Counted from the stretch's first letter, positions 23,085 through 32,551 are shown. The stretch: 64,000 nucleotides of DNA from Polaromonas sp. (GCF_012927485.1 NZ_JABBPC010000036.1:111996-175995), one strand, 5' to 3'. The notes: a model not told the origin generated them from the sequence alone. Numbers and translations are program-made.

Positions 23085-25637
23085 ATGGACACATTAACCA
23101 TCACCGCCGAGCCAACGCAAGAACCGGCGAGTCCGATCACCCCATTGGCTATGGGTATCCCCGACTGGGAAGGCCAGATTCAAGCCGCCTGCGCGCAAGC
23201 TTGCCAGACCATTGCACCGGCCTGGCCGCTGGACCGCGCCATCGCCGTGAACCCGCATTGGTCACGCATCGGCATGCCGGTGCGCCAGGTTGCGGCCCGC
23301 ATGGCAGTCTTGGGGGGCATCCAGGTGTTCCCCACACGCCAGAGCCAGCGACAGGCCTGGGACGCGGGCCGCATTAGCGCAGCCGATCTGGAGCATGCCT
23401 TGGCCAAGGTGTCCGGCAGCGTGGCCGCCCTGACCAAGGCCCAGTGCCTGGAGACATTGCACACGGCACCCAAGGTGGCTCAGTTGCCGCTGCTGATCGA
23501 AGTGCTGGACAACGACCCCAAGCGCCATACGCGGCTGTCCTGGCGCCAGGCCATTACCCACCAGGTGAGCCAGACCTGCGCCGCCTACTTCGACGAACAC
23601 CAAGCTGACTGGCAACCCGAGCGCTCTGAAGGCTTGTACGCGTTCTGGCTTGACACACTGCAGCACGACCATGGCATTGGCATGTTGATGGGGCTGCCAA
23701 AACTGGGCCAAGCGCTTCAGGCGCTGCCTCGCACCCCACAGGACGCAGAGCGATCGGTATTGCAGCGCTTGGGTCTGCCGCAAGCGATGTGGGCGGACTA
23801 TCTGGAAGCCGTGCTTCTCACCGTCAACGGCTGGGCATCCTGGTGTGCCTATCTGGGCTGGCAGGCACGTCTGGACGGCGGCGAAGACCCGCATTTGCGG
23901 GAGCTTCTGGCCATACGGCTGGCTTGGAGCGCCATCCTGCTGGAATGCAAGGGCAATGCGACACACAGCCCGGCCTTCACAGCACTGCAGAGGGAATGGA
24001 GCCGTGCGCCTGCATTGTTGAAGGAGGCTGAGGACGCACTGCTGGTGGACGAGGTCTGGCAGGTCGCGTTGGAGGTAGGGTACCAGCGAACGCTGGTGCA
24101 CAAACTCACCGGTGCCACACGCGCCAGCGCAGCGGCGCAAGACATTGAAGTCCAGGCGGCGTTCTGCATTGATGTGCGCAGCGAGCCTATTCGCCGCGCA
24201 CTCGAATCTGTCTGGCCTGCCATTCAGACCATCGGGTTTGCCGGATTCTTCGGCCTGCCCGTCGCCTACACCCCGCTGGCCACCCAAGCACGGCGGCCGC
24301 AGTTGCCCGGGCTGCTGGCGCCCGGCGCTGAGGTCGCGGACTCCATCGTCTCCAGCATCCAAGTTGCCCAGGGTGCTGATGCTGCTTTGCAAAACGATGC
24401 CCGCCGCGCCAGGCTGGACCGTTTTGGCTTGACCGACCAATGGCTGGCGGCAAGCCGCTGGCCCGGTGCCGCATTTTCCTTTGTAGAGGCCGCAGGCATT
24501 GGCTACCTGGGCAAGCTCGGACAATGGCTAAACCCCGCCAAAGCGGCCAGGGCACGCGATGACCTGGACGGTCTGCCAGTGCGCTACCGGCCCCTGTGCC
24601 GCCCCCAACTTGCCGGCCTGAATGTGGACGCCAAAATCTCGGTAGCTGCAAAAGTTTTGCACGCCATGGGCCTGGACCGCAAACTCGCACCGCTGGTGCT
24701 ACTGGTAGGCCATGGCAGCCAATCCATTAACAACGCCCATGCGGCCGCGCTGGACTGCGGCGCCTGCTGCGGCCAGACCGGTGAAGTCAATGCCCGCAGC
24801 CTGGCCCTGTTGCTCAATGAGGCCGCCGTTCGCCAAGGCCTGCAGGGCCAGGGCATCGCCGTTCCGCAAGAGACCGTATTTGTTGCGGCTCTGCACAACA
24901 CCACCACAGACGAAATCGAAGGCTTCGACCTCGACTTGCTGCCGCCCGCCGCGCGGGCACGCTGGGACCGGTTGCAAAGCGTATTCGCCAGCGGGGGGGA
25001 CCAGGTGCGCCGCGAACGGGCGCCAAAGCTGGGGTTGGACCCCGGCGCCGCCCCAAGCGCGCTTCTCGACCAGTTGCGTATCCGCGCCAATGATGGCGCG
25101 CAAACCCGCCCCGAATGGGGCTTGGCAGGCAATGCCGCCTTTGTCATCGCCCCGCGTGAACGCAGTCGTGGTGTTGATCTGGGGGGACGCAGCTTTTTGC
25201 ACGACTACGACGCCAACCAGGACACGGATGGCAGCGTGCTGGAACTGCTCATGACCGCGCCGATGCTAGTCACCCACTGGATCAACTGGCAGTACAACGC
25301 CTCTACCTGCGACCCTCTACACATGGGCAGTGGCAACAAGGTGCTGCACAACGTGGTGGGTGGGCACATCGGGGTGTTCGAGGGCAACGGGGGTGACCTG
25401 CGCATCGGCTTGTCGCGCCAGTCACTCCATGATGGCAAGAGATGGATGCATGAACCCCTGCGTTTGACGGTCGTCATCGATGCACCCCAAACGGCCATTG
25501 AAGCTGTCATCCGCAAGCATGCTGTCGTGCAGCAGTTGTTGAATAACGGATGGCTGTACCTCTGGCGCTTTGATCAGGCTGGCTTGCTGCAATACGAACT
25601 GGACGACTGGCACCCTGTAGTGCTGGAGCCAATTTGA
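23085..25637 (+). CDS. dabA: DabA zinc-dependent subunit of the inorganic carbon pump (DUF2309)
   Basis: An 850-residue DUF2309 protein that works with DabB to capture CO2 as bicarbonate by a beta-carbonic-anhydrase-like zinc site. The expected ligands are present: Cys361 and Asp363 in AFCIDVRSEP, and His543 and Cys558 in LVGHGSQSINN and ALDCGACC. The 15-residue spacing of the last two equals that in the characterised Halothiobacillus protein. The N-terminal RAIAVNPHW and C-terminal MLVTHWINWQYNASTCDP are also conserved. GAGGAAAAC precedes the start. The pump points to autotrophic growth or strong dependence on CO2 fixation. Confidence 0.94.
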   Translation: MDTLTITAEPTQEPASPITPLAMGIPDWEGQIQAACAQACQTIAPAWPLDRAIAVNPHWSRIGMPVRQVAARMAVLGGIQVFPTRQSQRQAWDAGRISAADLEHALAKVSGSVAALTKAQCLETLHTAPKVAQLPLLIEVLDNDPKRHTRLSWRQAITHQVSQTCAAYFDEHQADWQPERSEGLYAFWLDTLQHDHGIGMLMGLPKLGQALQALPRTPQDAERSVLQRLGLPQAMWADYLEAVLLTVNGWASWCAYLGWQARLDGGEDPHLRELLAIRLAWSAILLECKGNATHSPAFTALQREWSRAPALLKEAEDALLVDEVWQVALEVGYQRTLVHKLTGATRASAAAQDIEVQAAFCIDVRSEPIRRALESVWPAIQTIGFAGFFGLPVAYTPLATQARRPQLPGLLAPGAEVADSIVSSIQVAQGADAALQNDARRARLDRFGLTDQWLAASRWPGAAFSFVEAAGIGYLGKLGQWLNPAKAARARDDLDGLPVRYRPLCRPQLAGLNVDAKISVAAKVLHAMGLDRKLAPLVLLVGHGSQSINNAHAAALDCGACCGQTGEVNARSLALLLNEAAVRQGLQGQGIAVPQETVFVAALHNTTTDEIEGFDLDLLPPAARARWDRLQSVFASGGDQVRRERAPKLGLDPGAAPSALLDQLRIRANDGAQTRPEWGLAGNAAFVIAPRERSRGVDLGGRSFLHDYDANQDTDGSVLELLMTAPMLVTHWINWQYNASTCDPLHMGSGNKVLHNVVGGHIGVFEGNGGDLRIGLSRQSLHDGKRWMHEPLRLTVVIDAPQTAIEAVIRKHAVVQQLLNNGWLYLWRFDQAGLLQYELDDWHPVVLEPI

Positions 25638-26488
25638 TGCCCCAAATTTCTGCATACCAAGGTCGAAAAGTCGCTTTGCTGACACAGCACGGTAAAGAGC
25701 AAGTCATTGCACCGGCTCTGGAGCCGCATCTCGGCTGCGTCGTCGAGCATGTTACTGGTTTCGACACGGACCAACTCGGTACGTTTACGCGGGACGTATC
25801 GCGCCCCGGTACGCAGCTCGAAGCTGCAAGGCGAAAGGCCCGCAAAGGCATAGTTTTGTCGGGTTTGTCAGTCGGCATGGCCAGTGAAGGAAGTTTTGGC
25901 CCAGATCCTTTCTCGGGAATGTTTCCGTGGAATGTGGAACTGCTGATATGGATCGATGACCAAATGGGTTTGGAGGTCGTGGGTATTGCTCAGGGCACCG
26001 CTCGCAGCGGTCATTTACAGACCAGTGACTGGGGTGCAATCGAAACCTTTGCTGTGAGTGAGGGTTTTCCGCAGCATCAATTGGTGTTGCGTCCTAATGG
26101 CCAAGACGACTTGCGCATCTACAAAGGCGTTGCCGACTGGGCTCGGCTGAAGTCCTGTTTCCTCGATTGCATTGCTGAGTCAAGCAACCGGCAGGTCTTT
26201 GTCGAGACGGACCTTAGGGCATTCGCAAACCCAAGTCGAATGCAGAACATCGAACAGGCGGCGCGCGACCTGCTTCAGCGCTTACAGTCTTGTTGCCCCG
26301 CCTGCAAAACCCCCGGCTATTGGGTGACCGAGAGACAGACTGGCCTTCCTTGTGCAGCCTGCGGCCTACCGACATCCAGCTATCGTAATGCGGTGTGGAC
26401 ATGTCTGCGCTGCCCGCACAGGTCAGTGCAACCGAGAACAGACTGTGACGCGGCAGATCCCAAGCATTGTGCAAGCTGCAATCCTTGA
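25637..26488 (+). CDS. DUF6671 family protein, dab-associated
   Basis: A 283-residue protein whose ATG overlaps the dabA stop (TGATG), so it is translationally coupled to the carbon pump. The N-terminal two thirds contain KVALLTQHGKEQVIAPALEP, GCVVEHVTGFDTDQLGTFTR and GIVLSGLSVGMASEGSFGPD. The C-terminus is cysteine-rich, with CCPACKTPGYW, CAACGLPTSSYRN and CLRCPHR, probably a zinc-ribbon-like domain. DUF6671 genes are frequently next to dabBA. The role is unknown; coupling suggests assembly or control of DabA. Confidence 0.82.
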   Translation: MPQISAYQGRKVALLTQHGKEQVIAPALEPHLGCVVEHVTGFDTDQLGTFTRDVSRPGTQLEAARRKARKGIVLSGLSVGMASEGSFGPDPFSGMFPWNVELLIWIDDQMGLEVVGIAQGTARSGHLQTSDWGAIETFAVSEGFPQHQLVLRPNGQDDLRIYKGVADWARLKSCFLDCIAESSNRQVFVETDLRAFANPSRMQNIEQAARDLLQRLQSCCPACKTPGYWVTERQTGLPCAACGLPTSSYRNAVWTCLRCPHRSVQPRTDCDAADPKHCASCNP

Positions 26489-26505
26489 TTCCTTGATTCC
26501 TTGAT
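26483..26505. repeat. Octamer tandem repeat at the end of the DUF6671 gene
   Basis: The unit CCTTGATT is repeated almost three times; the TGA in the first copy is the DUF6671 stop codon. Slippage here could alter the C-terminus. A tract this short could also arise by chance. Confidence 0.5.
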
Positions 26506-26718
26506 GGACTTGAGTGTCAGCTTTGGAAAGAGCGTTTCGCAACTGGCTACTACCGCTCACAGTCTTAAAGAGTCCGACATTCGGGTGGCCTGGGTGGCCG
26601 CTTGCCATTGTTGATGATGATTTGAAATTCCAAACTGCTTGCTCCAGAGCTGACGATCACGCTGGCCCTTTCGGTCAAAGAGCAGGAGAGTTGAATTCCT
26701 TTCAACTGCAAGGAGTTC

Positions 26719-27345
26719 ATGATGAAAGAATCGTCCAATATGTCCGGCCAGGAACCGTGTAACAAGGGCAAGCTGGTAGGCCAAAAGGCTCCATTCAAAC
26801 TGAAGGAAATCTGGGCCATTCGCGTGCGATTGCAAGTCGAACATCGGGTCAGGGAGCTGGCCATGTTCGACTTGGGGCTCGACAGCAAGCTGCGGGCCTG
26901 CGATCTGGTCAAGCTCAAGGTTCGCGACATCTGTCATGGTGACCGGATTGCTGCGCGCGCCATCATCATGTAGCAAAAAACCGCCCGGCCCGTGCAATTC
27001 GAGATTACGGAGTAAACCCGGGAAGCGGTGGGTGCATGGATCAAAGAGGCCAAGCTGCGATTTGAAGATTTTCCATTTCCAAGTCGAATCCATGAATCCC
27101 TGCATCTGGGAACGCGTCAGTACGCACGCATTGTGGACAGCTGGGTGCGGCAGATCGGCCTTGACCCGGCTGCTTACGGAACTCATTCCATGAGGCGCAC
27201 CAAGGCATCGCTTATCTACCGGCGAACCAAAAACCTGCGCGCCGTACAACTCTTACTTGGTCACGCCAAAATTGAAAGCACAGTTCGGTACCTGGGCATC
27301 GACGTTGATGACGCGCTGGAGACGGCAGAGGACACAGAGGCTTGA
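26719..27345 (+). pseudogene. Tyrosine recombinase (integrase) with two nonsense codons
   Basis: One frame encodes a small tyrosine recombinase of about 208 residues: LVGQKAPFKLKEIWAIRVRL, DLGLDSKLRACDLVKLKVRD (first Arg), GTHSMRRTKASLIYRRTKN (His-x-x-Arg), LLLGHAKIESTVRYLGID (His and nucleophile Tyr). TAG at 26971-26973 and TAA at 27013-27015 interrupt it; in relatives both positions are Gln, so each is a C-to-T change (CAG to TAG, CAA to TAA). The catalytic residues are otherwise preserved, which suggests recent inactivation. Confidence 0.85.
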
Positions 27346-27924
27346 CGCACCGGCGCCGCACGATTGGCGAAAAAAACATAGCGCTTCCCTCGGCAATCTT
27401 GGCTGCTTCGGGCGAGCGCCTGATTCGAAAGGCTCGGTGCTGGTTGCCCGCAGCCGCTGATGGTCAGCTTTGGGGAAGCCAGTCCGACGTGTGAAATTGC
27501 GATGGATGATGGATAAACTGCTACTCAAAATTTCACACTATTCGACTCTTTAAGACTAAGAAGAGCCAGTCGACCTCCGGAACTGCTCGCTCCAACCCCG
27601 ACATTGGAACAAGCAACTTGACCGTCAGCAATGTGGCGAGCATTTCGATGACCGCAGCACCGGCAATCGGCCAGTTGCGGTCGCACGCGGATGACAGGTA
27701 TGTGGAAGTCCTGTTCACCTCCACAAAGTGGCGTTCCCACCAGTCGTATTACTGCCATCATTACCGAAAAACTCAGCAAAGGTAAGCGTCCGGGCATCCC
27801 GTTTTGACGCGCGGACAAGTCTATACAGCTGTATGAAGAGTAGTCGTTCAGGTGGTCGCAAATCACCCATGAGGATGGAGCTCATCAATGCGGTTTGCCG
27901 GTTGCGTCGGCAGGCGCGTAAGCA
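27346..27924. other. Gene-free stretch after the dead integrase
   Basis: No gene recognised. Short open frames on both strands carry no family features. The stretch ends at the left tip of a truncated IS3 element. Confidence 0.5.
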
Positions 27925-28070
27925 TGACCCTACCCCAGAAATCTGTACCAACAAAAAGTAGAAAATTCCGGCCTGAATTTCACTCTGTGGGAAAGAGAGT
28001 ATGTCATGAAAGTAAGTAGGTTTTCAGAGGAGCAGATCGCGTTTGCGATCAAACAATCGGAGCTGGGCAT
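27925..28070 (+). mobile_element. Left-end remnant of an IS3-family element with the start of orfA
   Basis: TGACCCTACCCCAGAAATCT at 27925 is a typical IS3 left tip. The ATG at 28006 opens an orfA reading MKVSRFSEEQIAFAIKQSEL then GM, the usual N-terminal helix-turn-helix of the IS407-type group. Similarity ends abruptly at a 24-bp palindrome at 28069-28092. The rest of the element is absent. Confidence 0.75.
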
Positions 28071-28092
28071 GAATCGCCCCGGGGCGATTCAT
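28069..28092. repeat. 24-bp perfect palindrome
   Basis: ATGAATCGCCCC is followed directly by its exact reverse complement, GGGGCGATTCAT. It lies exactly where the IS3 orfA similarity stops, so it could be a recombination or insertion junction. It could also act as a protein-binding site or cruciform. Confidence 0.8.
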
Positions 28093-28353
28093 TCGTGCCT
28101 ACAGTCGATAAGCAACCCTTCATGAGCCAGCTACATCCCTAGAACGTGAATACCGCCAGTGATGTGTTCACCACAAGTGACAGCGGGATTTGCGTTGACT
28201 TCGGAAACGTCCGAGCAAAGTCAATCAGTGTAAATACGCATAAGTTGTTGGCTTGCAACGCCAAAGAGAGAAACCGTTAAGCACAGTTAGACTAAGTTGA
28301 ATGGGTCTGGAAGTCCGCTTCAGACACTCAAGCCTACAAAAATGGAGACTCTG

Positions 28354-29403
28354 ATGCTGTTGCGATGGCTGTTCGTATTTTTTATGTCTTGTACTCCGTT
28401 GGCATATGCCGGAACGGTCAAGTTAGACACGATGATTGACGCAGTAGACCCAGGCATTAAGCTTTTCGTGCGAAGCAAGATGACCGAAGGGCGGACCAGC
28501 TTCACAGATGACAACGTCGTGTTATTTGTACATGGTGCGACTTTCTCATCCACTCCAGATTTCGATCTGCCTTACAAGGACTATTCTTGGGCCGACTGGA
28601 TGGTCGAAAAGGGCTATGTTGTTTACATGTTTGACAAGCGAAACTACGGCTTTTCCAGTCGTGAAAAGACCATGGACGAACCCGCGCAGAACGCGCGGCC
28701 TGTGACGCGTTCCTATCTAGCCATCAGGGACATCGGAGCTGTCGTCGACTACATACGGAAAAAGCACAAAATCAATAAAGTAAATCTGATTGGCTGGTCA
28801 TGGGGCGCCATGACGGCGGGTTACTACACGTCTCTCAACAGCGAGAAAGTGCAGAAACTGGTAATGTATGCACCGGCTTATGCATTTGCGCAACACACCA
28901 ATCTCGGTGCCGGCTCAGGCTCGCAAAACAAACGCAAACCTAACGAATTCAACTATGCACTAGGGGCGTACAGGCTGGGTACAAAAGCAGGCAACGATGC
29001 CCGCTGGGATGGTGAAATTCCAGTGGCAGATAAAAATGGCTATCGAGAGGAGGGGGTCAGAGACGCGTTCGCTTATGAAGCACTGAAAACCGACCCGACC
29101 AGCGAAACGCGAAATCCACCCAGCCTTCGTGCGCCGAATGGCGTCTTGGAAGACAGTTTTATGCAAGCCACTGGGCGTGCCATGTGGAATGCCTCGTCGA
29201 TTTACGTTCCCACGTTGGTTATTGCTGGGGAATTCGACACTTGGTCTTTTCCTGAAGATCGCGAAGGCCTCATGCGAGACCTCACTAACGCCCCTTTAAA
29301 GAAAAGCGTCTTGATCAAAAACGCGACACATTTTGTACTTTTTGAAAAAACCCGCTTTGAATTCTTCGGCGAAATCGATAACTTCCTGAAGGCACGTCCA
29401 TGA
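28354..29403 (+). CDS. Exported alpha/beta hydrolase
   Basis: A 349-residue protein with an Sec signal peptide (MLLRWLFVFFMSCTPLAYA, residues 1-19). The start at 28354 has TGGAG 6 nt upstream; ATG 28342 and the frame opening at 28297 have weaker signals. The hydrolase core shows FVHGATFSS (oxyanion region), LIGWSWGAM with Ser149, VIAGEFDTWSFPED for the acid and KNATHFVLFE for the histidine. The substrate is unknown. It overlaps the next hydrolase gene by ATGA and is therefore co-translated with it. An extracytoplasmic esterase or dehalogenase-like role is possible. Confidence 0.82.
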   Translation: MLLRWLFVFFMSCTPLAYAGTVKLDTMIDAVDPGIKLFVRSKMTEGRTSFTDDNVVLFVHGATFSSTPDFDLPYKDYSWADWMVEKGYVVYMFDKRNYGFSSREKTMDEPAQNARPVTRSYLAIRDIGAVVDYIRKKHKINKVNLIGWSWGAMTAGYYTSLNSEKVQKLVMYAPAYAFAQHTNLGAGSGSQNKRKPNEFNYALGAYRLGTKAGNDARWDGEIPVADKNGYREEGVRDAFAYEALKTDPTSETRNPPSLRAPNGVLEDSFMQATGRAMWNASSIYVPTLVIAGEFDTWSFPEDREGLMRDLTNAPLKKSVLIKNATHFVLFEKTRFEFFGEIDNFLKARP

Positions 29404-30515
29404 ACATGCGCGCAATAGCCCTAGCGTTCGTCTCCGCTTTTTTGGCCTTTTCAGCTTTCGCACATGCCCCCGGCGATCCGCCCCACCAGACTTTTTCCCT
29501 GGGTGATCTCAAGCTCGAGAGCGGTGAATCGATTCGGGATTTTTCGATCTCATACGTGACGCACGGCACGCTCAATGCCAATAAGTCCAATGCCATCCTC
29601 ATGGTGACGGCTATTGGTGGCAACCACCACCGGATCGACTATCTGATTGGGCCCGGAAAGGCGCTAGATCCCGCCAAATATTTCATTATTTGTACCGATG
29701 CCATCGGTAATGGGCTAACTACGTCGCCGTCTAACAGCAAAGTGCAGCCTCGCATGCAGTTTCCGAAGTTCAATATTCGGGACATGGTGAATTCTGAGCA
29801 GCGGCTTGTAACGGAAAAGTTCAGTATCCAGAAGCTTGTCACGGTAGTTGGCGCCTCCATGGGCGGCATGCAGGCCCTGCAGTGGGCGGCCAGTTACCCT
29901 GATCGAACAGACAGTATCGTGCCCATCATTCCCTTGGGGCGAACCCCGGCCTGGACCACAGGTGTACTGGAAATGCTGCGACAAACCATCATGGCTGATC
30001 CCCGCTGGATGGGCGGAAACTATACGTCCAGTGCGCCACCGGAGCAGGGCATGCGTTTGTGGGCAGGCTGGCTTTCAGGTGTCATCACCCGCACACCAGG
30101 TTTTCAGGAATCGCAGCTTCCCCACGCGCCTGATGCAGTTGGCTTTCTCAAAGGCGTGGAAGATGCTGGCTGGAAGCGTATGGATGCAAACGACTGGATT
30201 TACCAGAGTTGGGCTTACGATCAGCATAATTTGGGCACTACGCCTGGCTTAAACGGCGACTATCACCGCGCGCTGAAAAGCATCAAGGCCAAAACATTAA
30301 TCCTTGCGGGCACTGGCGATTTACTCAACCCTGAATACGAAGCAATGGAGGTGGCCCGCTACATTGGCGATGTACGCTACGTCCCTATCAATGATCACCG
30401 AGCTATGGGTCACGTCTCAGGAGCAGGCATCAGCGCTCCAGAAAACGAATTCCAAAATCGGGAAATCGACTCTTTTTTGAACATCGTGACAGAGCATGGA
30501 AGAAAAATACAGTGA
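29400..30515 (+). CDS. Exported MetX-like alpha/beta hydrolase
   Basis: A 371-residue protein of the homoserine O-acetyltransferase/MetX-type fold: GNHHRIDYLIGPGKALD, FFIICTD-like YFIICTDAIGNGLTTSP, VGASMGGMQALQWAASYPDR with Ser153, LILAGTGDLLNPE and MGHVSGAG. Unlike biosynthetic MetX it carries an Sec signal peptide (cleavage after about residue 21, AFA-HAP), so it acts outside the cytoplasm and is more likely a hydrolase than a methionine-pathway enzyme. Its start overlaps the stop of the preceding hydrolase gene, implying a shared function. Confidence 0.82.
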   Translation: MNMRAIALAFVSAFLAFSAFAHAPGDPPHQTFSLGDLKLESGESIRDFSISYVTHGTLNANKSNAILMVTAIGGNHHRIDYLIGPGKALDPAKYFIICTDAIGNGLTTSPSNSKVQPRMQFPKFNIRDMVNSEQRLVTEKFSIQKLVTVVGASMGGMQALQWAASYPDRTDSIVPIIPLGRTPAWTTGVLEMLRQTIMADPRWMGGNYTSSAPPEQGMRLWAGWLSGVITRTPGFQESQLPHAPDAVGFLKGVEDAGWKRMDANDWIYQSWAYDQHNLGTTPGLNGDYHRALKSIKAKTLILAGTGDLLNPEYEAMEVARYIGDVRYVPINDHRAMGHVSGAGISAPENEFQNREIDSFLNIVTEHGRKIQ

Positions 30516-30698
30516 AGTCCTGGTGGGAAGTGAATCACCACCACAGACCTTAGTCGAGGTCATATCTAGGGGTGATTCGACGTGGCGCTCTTTAGGTGAG
30601 AGTTAACAACACATCTCGATCTAGTTCTCCAAGTGGAACTTGCTAGATGGCTACTTACAGGTACCGATTGGCAAATCAAAACAATTAGGGTGAAAGAT

Positions 30699-31556
30699 GT
30701 GGAAATAAACAGCGACCTACCCGCACCCCGGAGGCAAAGTAATGGACGACGTCAATTCTTACAGCTTTCTGGAACGACTTTGGTTGCTGCGATCGGAGGA
30801 ACTAAAGCCTTGTCTGCAGAAAAAGAATCTCCCGTAGCCTCACAAACTGAAGGGCTTAAGGTATTGTTCTTTGACGTCCAGGGTACCTTGGTTGATTTCT
30901 ATTCAACGATCGTCCAGGAAGGCGGTAAATTTTCCCGACTTCATGGATTCCAAGCCGACTGGTCCCTGATCACCGAGCAGTGGCGAGCAGAATACCGCAA
31001 CCAGCTTGACCAGGTGATCAAACAAGAACGCCCGTGGACCACAACGGACGCGATCTACCGAGATGCCTTGGACCGAGTCCTTACCGAGCATTCATGGGGT
31101 AATTCTCTTAGCCCCACCGACCGCGACGAGTTGAGCAGCGTTTGGTCAAAACTCATCCCGTGGAACGACAGCGCCCAAGGCCTGGAAAGATTAAGGGCAC
31201 GATATACAACGTCCACGTTGTCGAACGGCAGCATGGCATCTGTTCTTCGGATTACGAAACATGGCGGCCTTCCATTCGATGCAATCCTCACCGCAGAACT
31301 GATCAAGTCGTCAAAGCCTGACCCCAAGGTGTACCAAATGGCCCTCGACTCGGTGGGAATCAAGGCTCACCAGGCCATGATGGTTGCATGTCACAAATAC
31401 GACCTGAGCGCTGCCAAGAAATTGGGGTTCAAGGTCGCTTTCATTGCACGACCACTGGAGTTCGGCCCGACCAACGCCGCCGATACAAAAGCAGAGCCAT
31501 ACTTTGATTTCTATGCCAATTCAGTCAATGAGTTGGCTTCAATCCTTGGTGCGTGA
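30699..31556 (+). CDS. Tat-exported HAD-type haloacid-dehalogenase-like protein
   Basis: Read from GTG 30699 (AGGG 8 nt upstream) the protein has 285 residues; a GTG at 30633 is an alternative. The N-terminus contains NGRRQFLQLSGTTLVAAIGG, a twin-arginine signal at Arg17-Arg18. The HAD core then follows: FFDVQGTLVDFYS with Asp59, TLSNGSMASV, SSKPDPKVYQ and ACHKYDLSAAKKLGF, the four motifs of type II haloacid dehalogenases. Export of such an enzyme is unusual. It lies 183 bp after the MetX-like hydrolase; the three genes may attack an ester or halogenated compound in the periplasm. Confidence 0.78.
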   Translation: MEINSDLPAPRRQSNGRRQFLQLSGTTLVAAIGGTKALSAEKESPVASQTEGLKVLFFDVQGTLVDFYSTIVQEGGKFSRLHGFQADWSLITEQWRAEYRNQLDQVIKQERPWTTTDAIYRDALDRVLTEHSWGNSLSPTDRDELSSVWSKLIPWNDSAQGLERLRARYTTSTLSNGSMASVLRITKHGGLPFDAILTAELIKSSKPDPKVYQMALDSVGIKAHQAMMVACHKYDLSAAKKLGFKVAFIARPLEFGPTNAADTKAEPYFDFYANSVNELASILGA

Positions 31557-32379
31557 CACATATTGGGTGATGCCCAACCCTTTGTCTCATAGAGGGGAGC
31601 ATTTACCCTGAAAATAAACTCTTTTCATGTTGAACAGAGCGTTGCCGCTTTTTGATAAGGCCACACGTGACTGTCGCCACAGAAACTCGGCATCCCCCTT
31701 GGGTACTCACTTGGTTGAAGAACTTTTAAGCCTGTGGCTTCATGCCCCTCCAAAATAAACAGGGTCTCACCGATGTGAGTTCCATTTTGTGAACGTATCA
31801 TCCTCTAGGTATTCAGCTTGCTCTACGAATACCTGTTCAAGCGTTTTTTGTTCAATAGACATATTTTGAGATGCTCATTTCGCGGACACTAATTTACTAT
31901 TCATCGACGAGCCTATCGCGTCTTTGCAATATTCTTCAAATGTGTAGCTCTCGAATTTGGGATCAATGCACTTCTCGCGGACTGACCGCTGCACGCCATC
32001 TTAGAAGTAACTGTGGCTCATGCCACTTCATGAGCCCTTTTGGCTTCAAGGGTTCCAAAGTGGAGGTCTCGATGTTCTTGACACTACAATTTGGTCATTG
32101 ATGGTTGAAAAGCTGACCTCTCAATGACTGCTTAAGAGCATTTACTTTGACTTATCTAGTTTCCGCGTTGTGTCGGGAACTGTCCGTCGATCAGAAACCT
32201 TAAATATTGGGTTTACTGTTTTTACACTTAATCGTCATTTCTAAATTGATGTTTTTTGGCTTTTTTACCGGCTACAAAAATTCACCTTTCCTACGAAGAA
32301 ATTTTCTACTTTAATTACTATGATCATTATTATTTTGAGTAATTAAAGTCGTAAACAGGTTAATAAAGCCGTAAACGTG

Positions 32380-32486
32380 CCTCTAGCATCCATGCGGGTT
32401 CGCAGGGCGTTGGATTTTGAAGACGGTTTCCTAAAGTCGTAAACACACGGGTCAAGAGCACAGTGCGAACGACTCCTGTGCAGCGG
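32380..32486 (+). repeat. 107-bp direct repeat, copy 2
   Basis: Same orientation as 16865-16971 and only six differences. It is preceded by two AAAGYCGTAAAC units, and a third lies inside. The two copies bracket about 15.4 kb that includes the small-protein row, the dab operon, the dead integrase and the exported hydrolases. Confidence 0.85.
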
Positions 32487-32551
32487 TGGCCGACAACCAC
32501 GAAAGGCCGGTTCTGTGACGCTTCAAACAATCACGTTTGAAGGTAAAAACT

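Noticed and set aside
23262..24524. 420-codon antisense frame within dabA
   Set aside because: It is a shadow of the high-GC dabA reading frame.
27525..27961. Several short overlapping frames on both strands between the dead integrase and the IS3 remnant
   Set aside because: Mutually antisense, no ribosome sites and no protein features.
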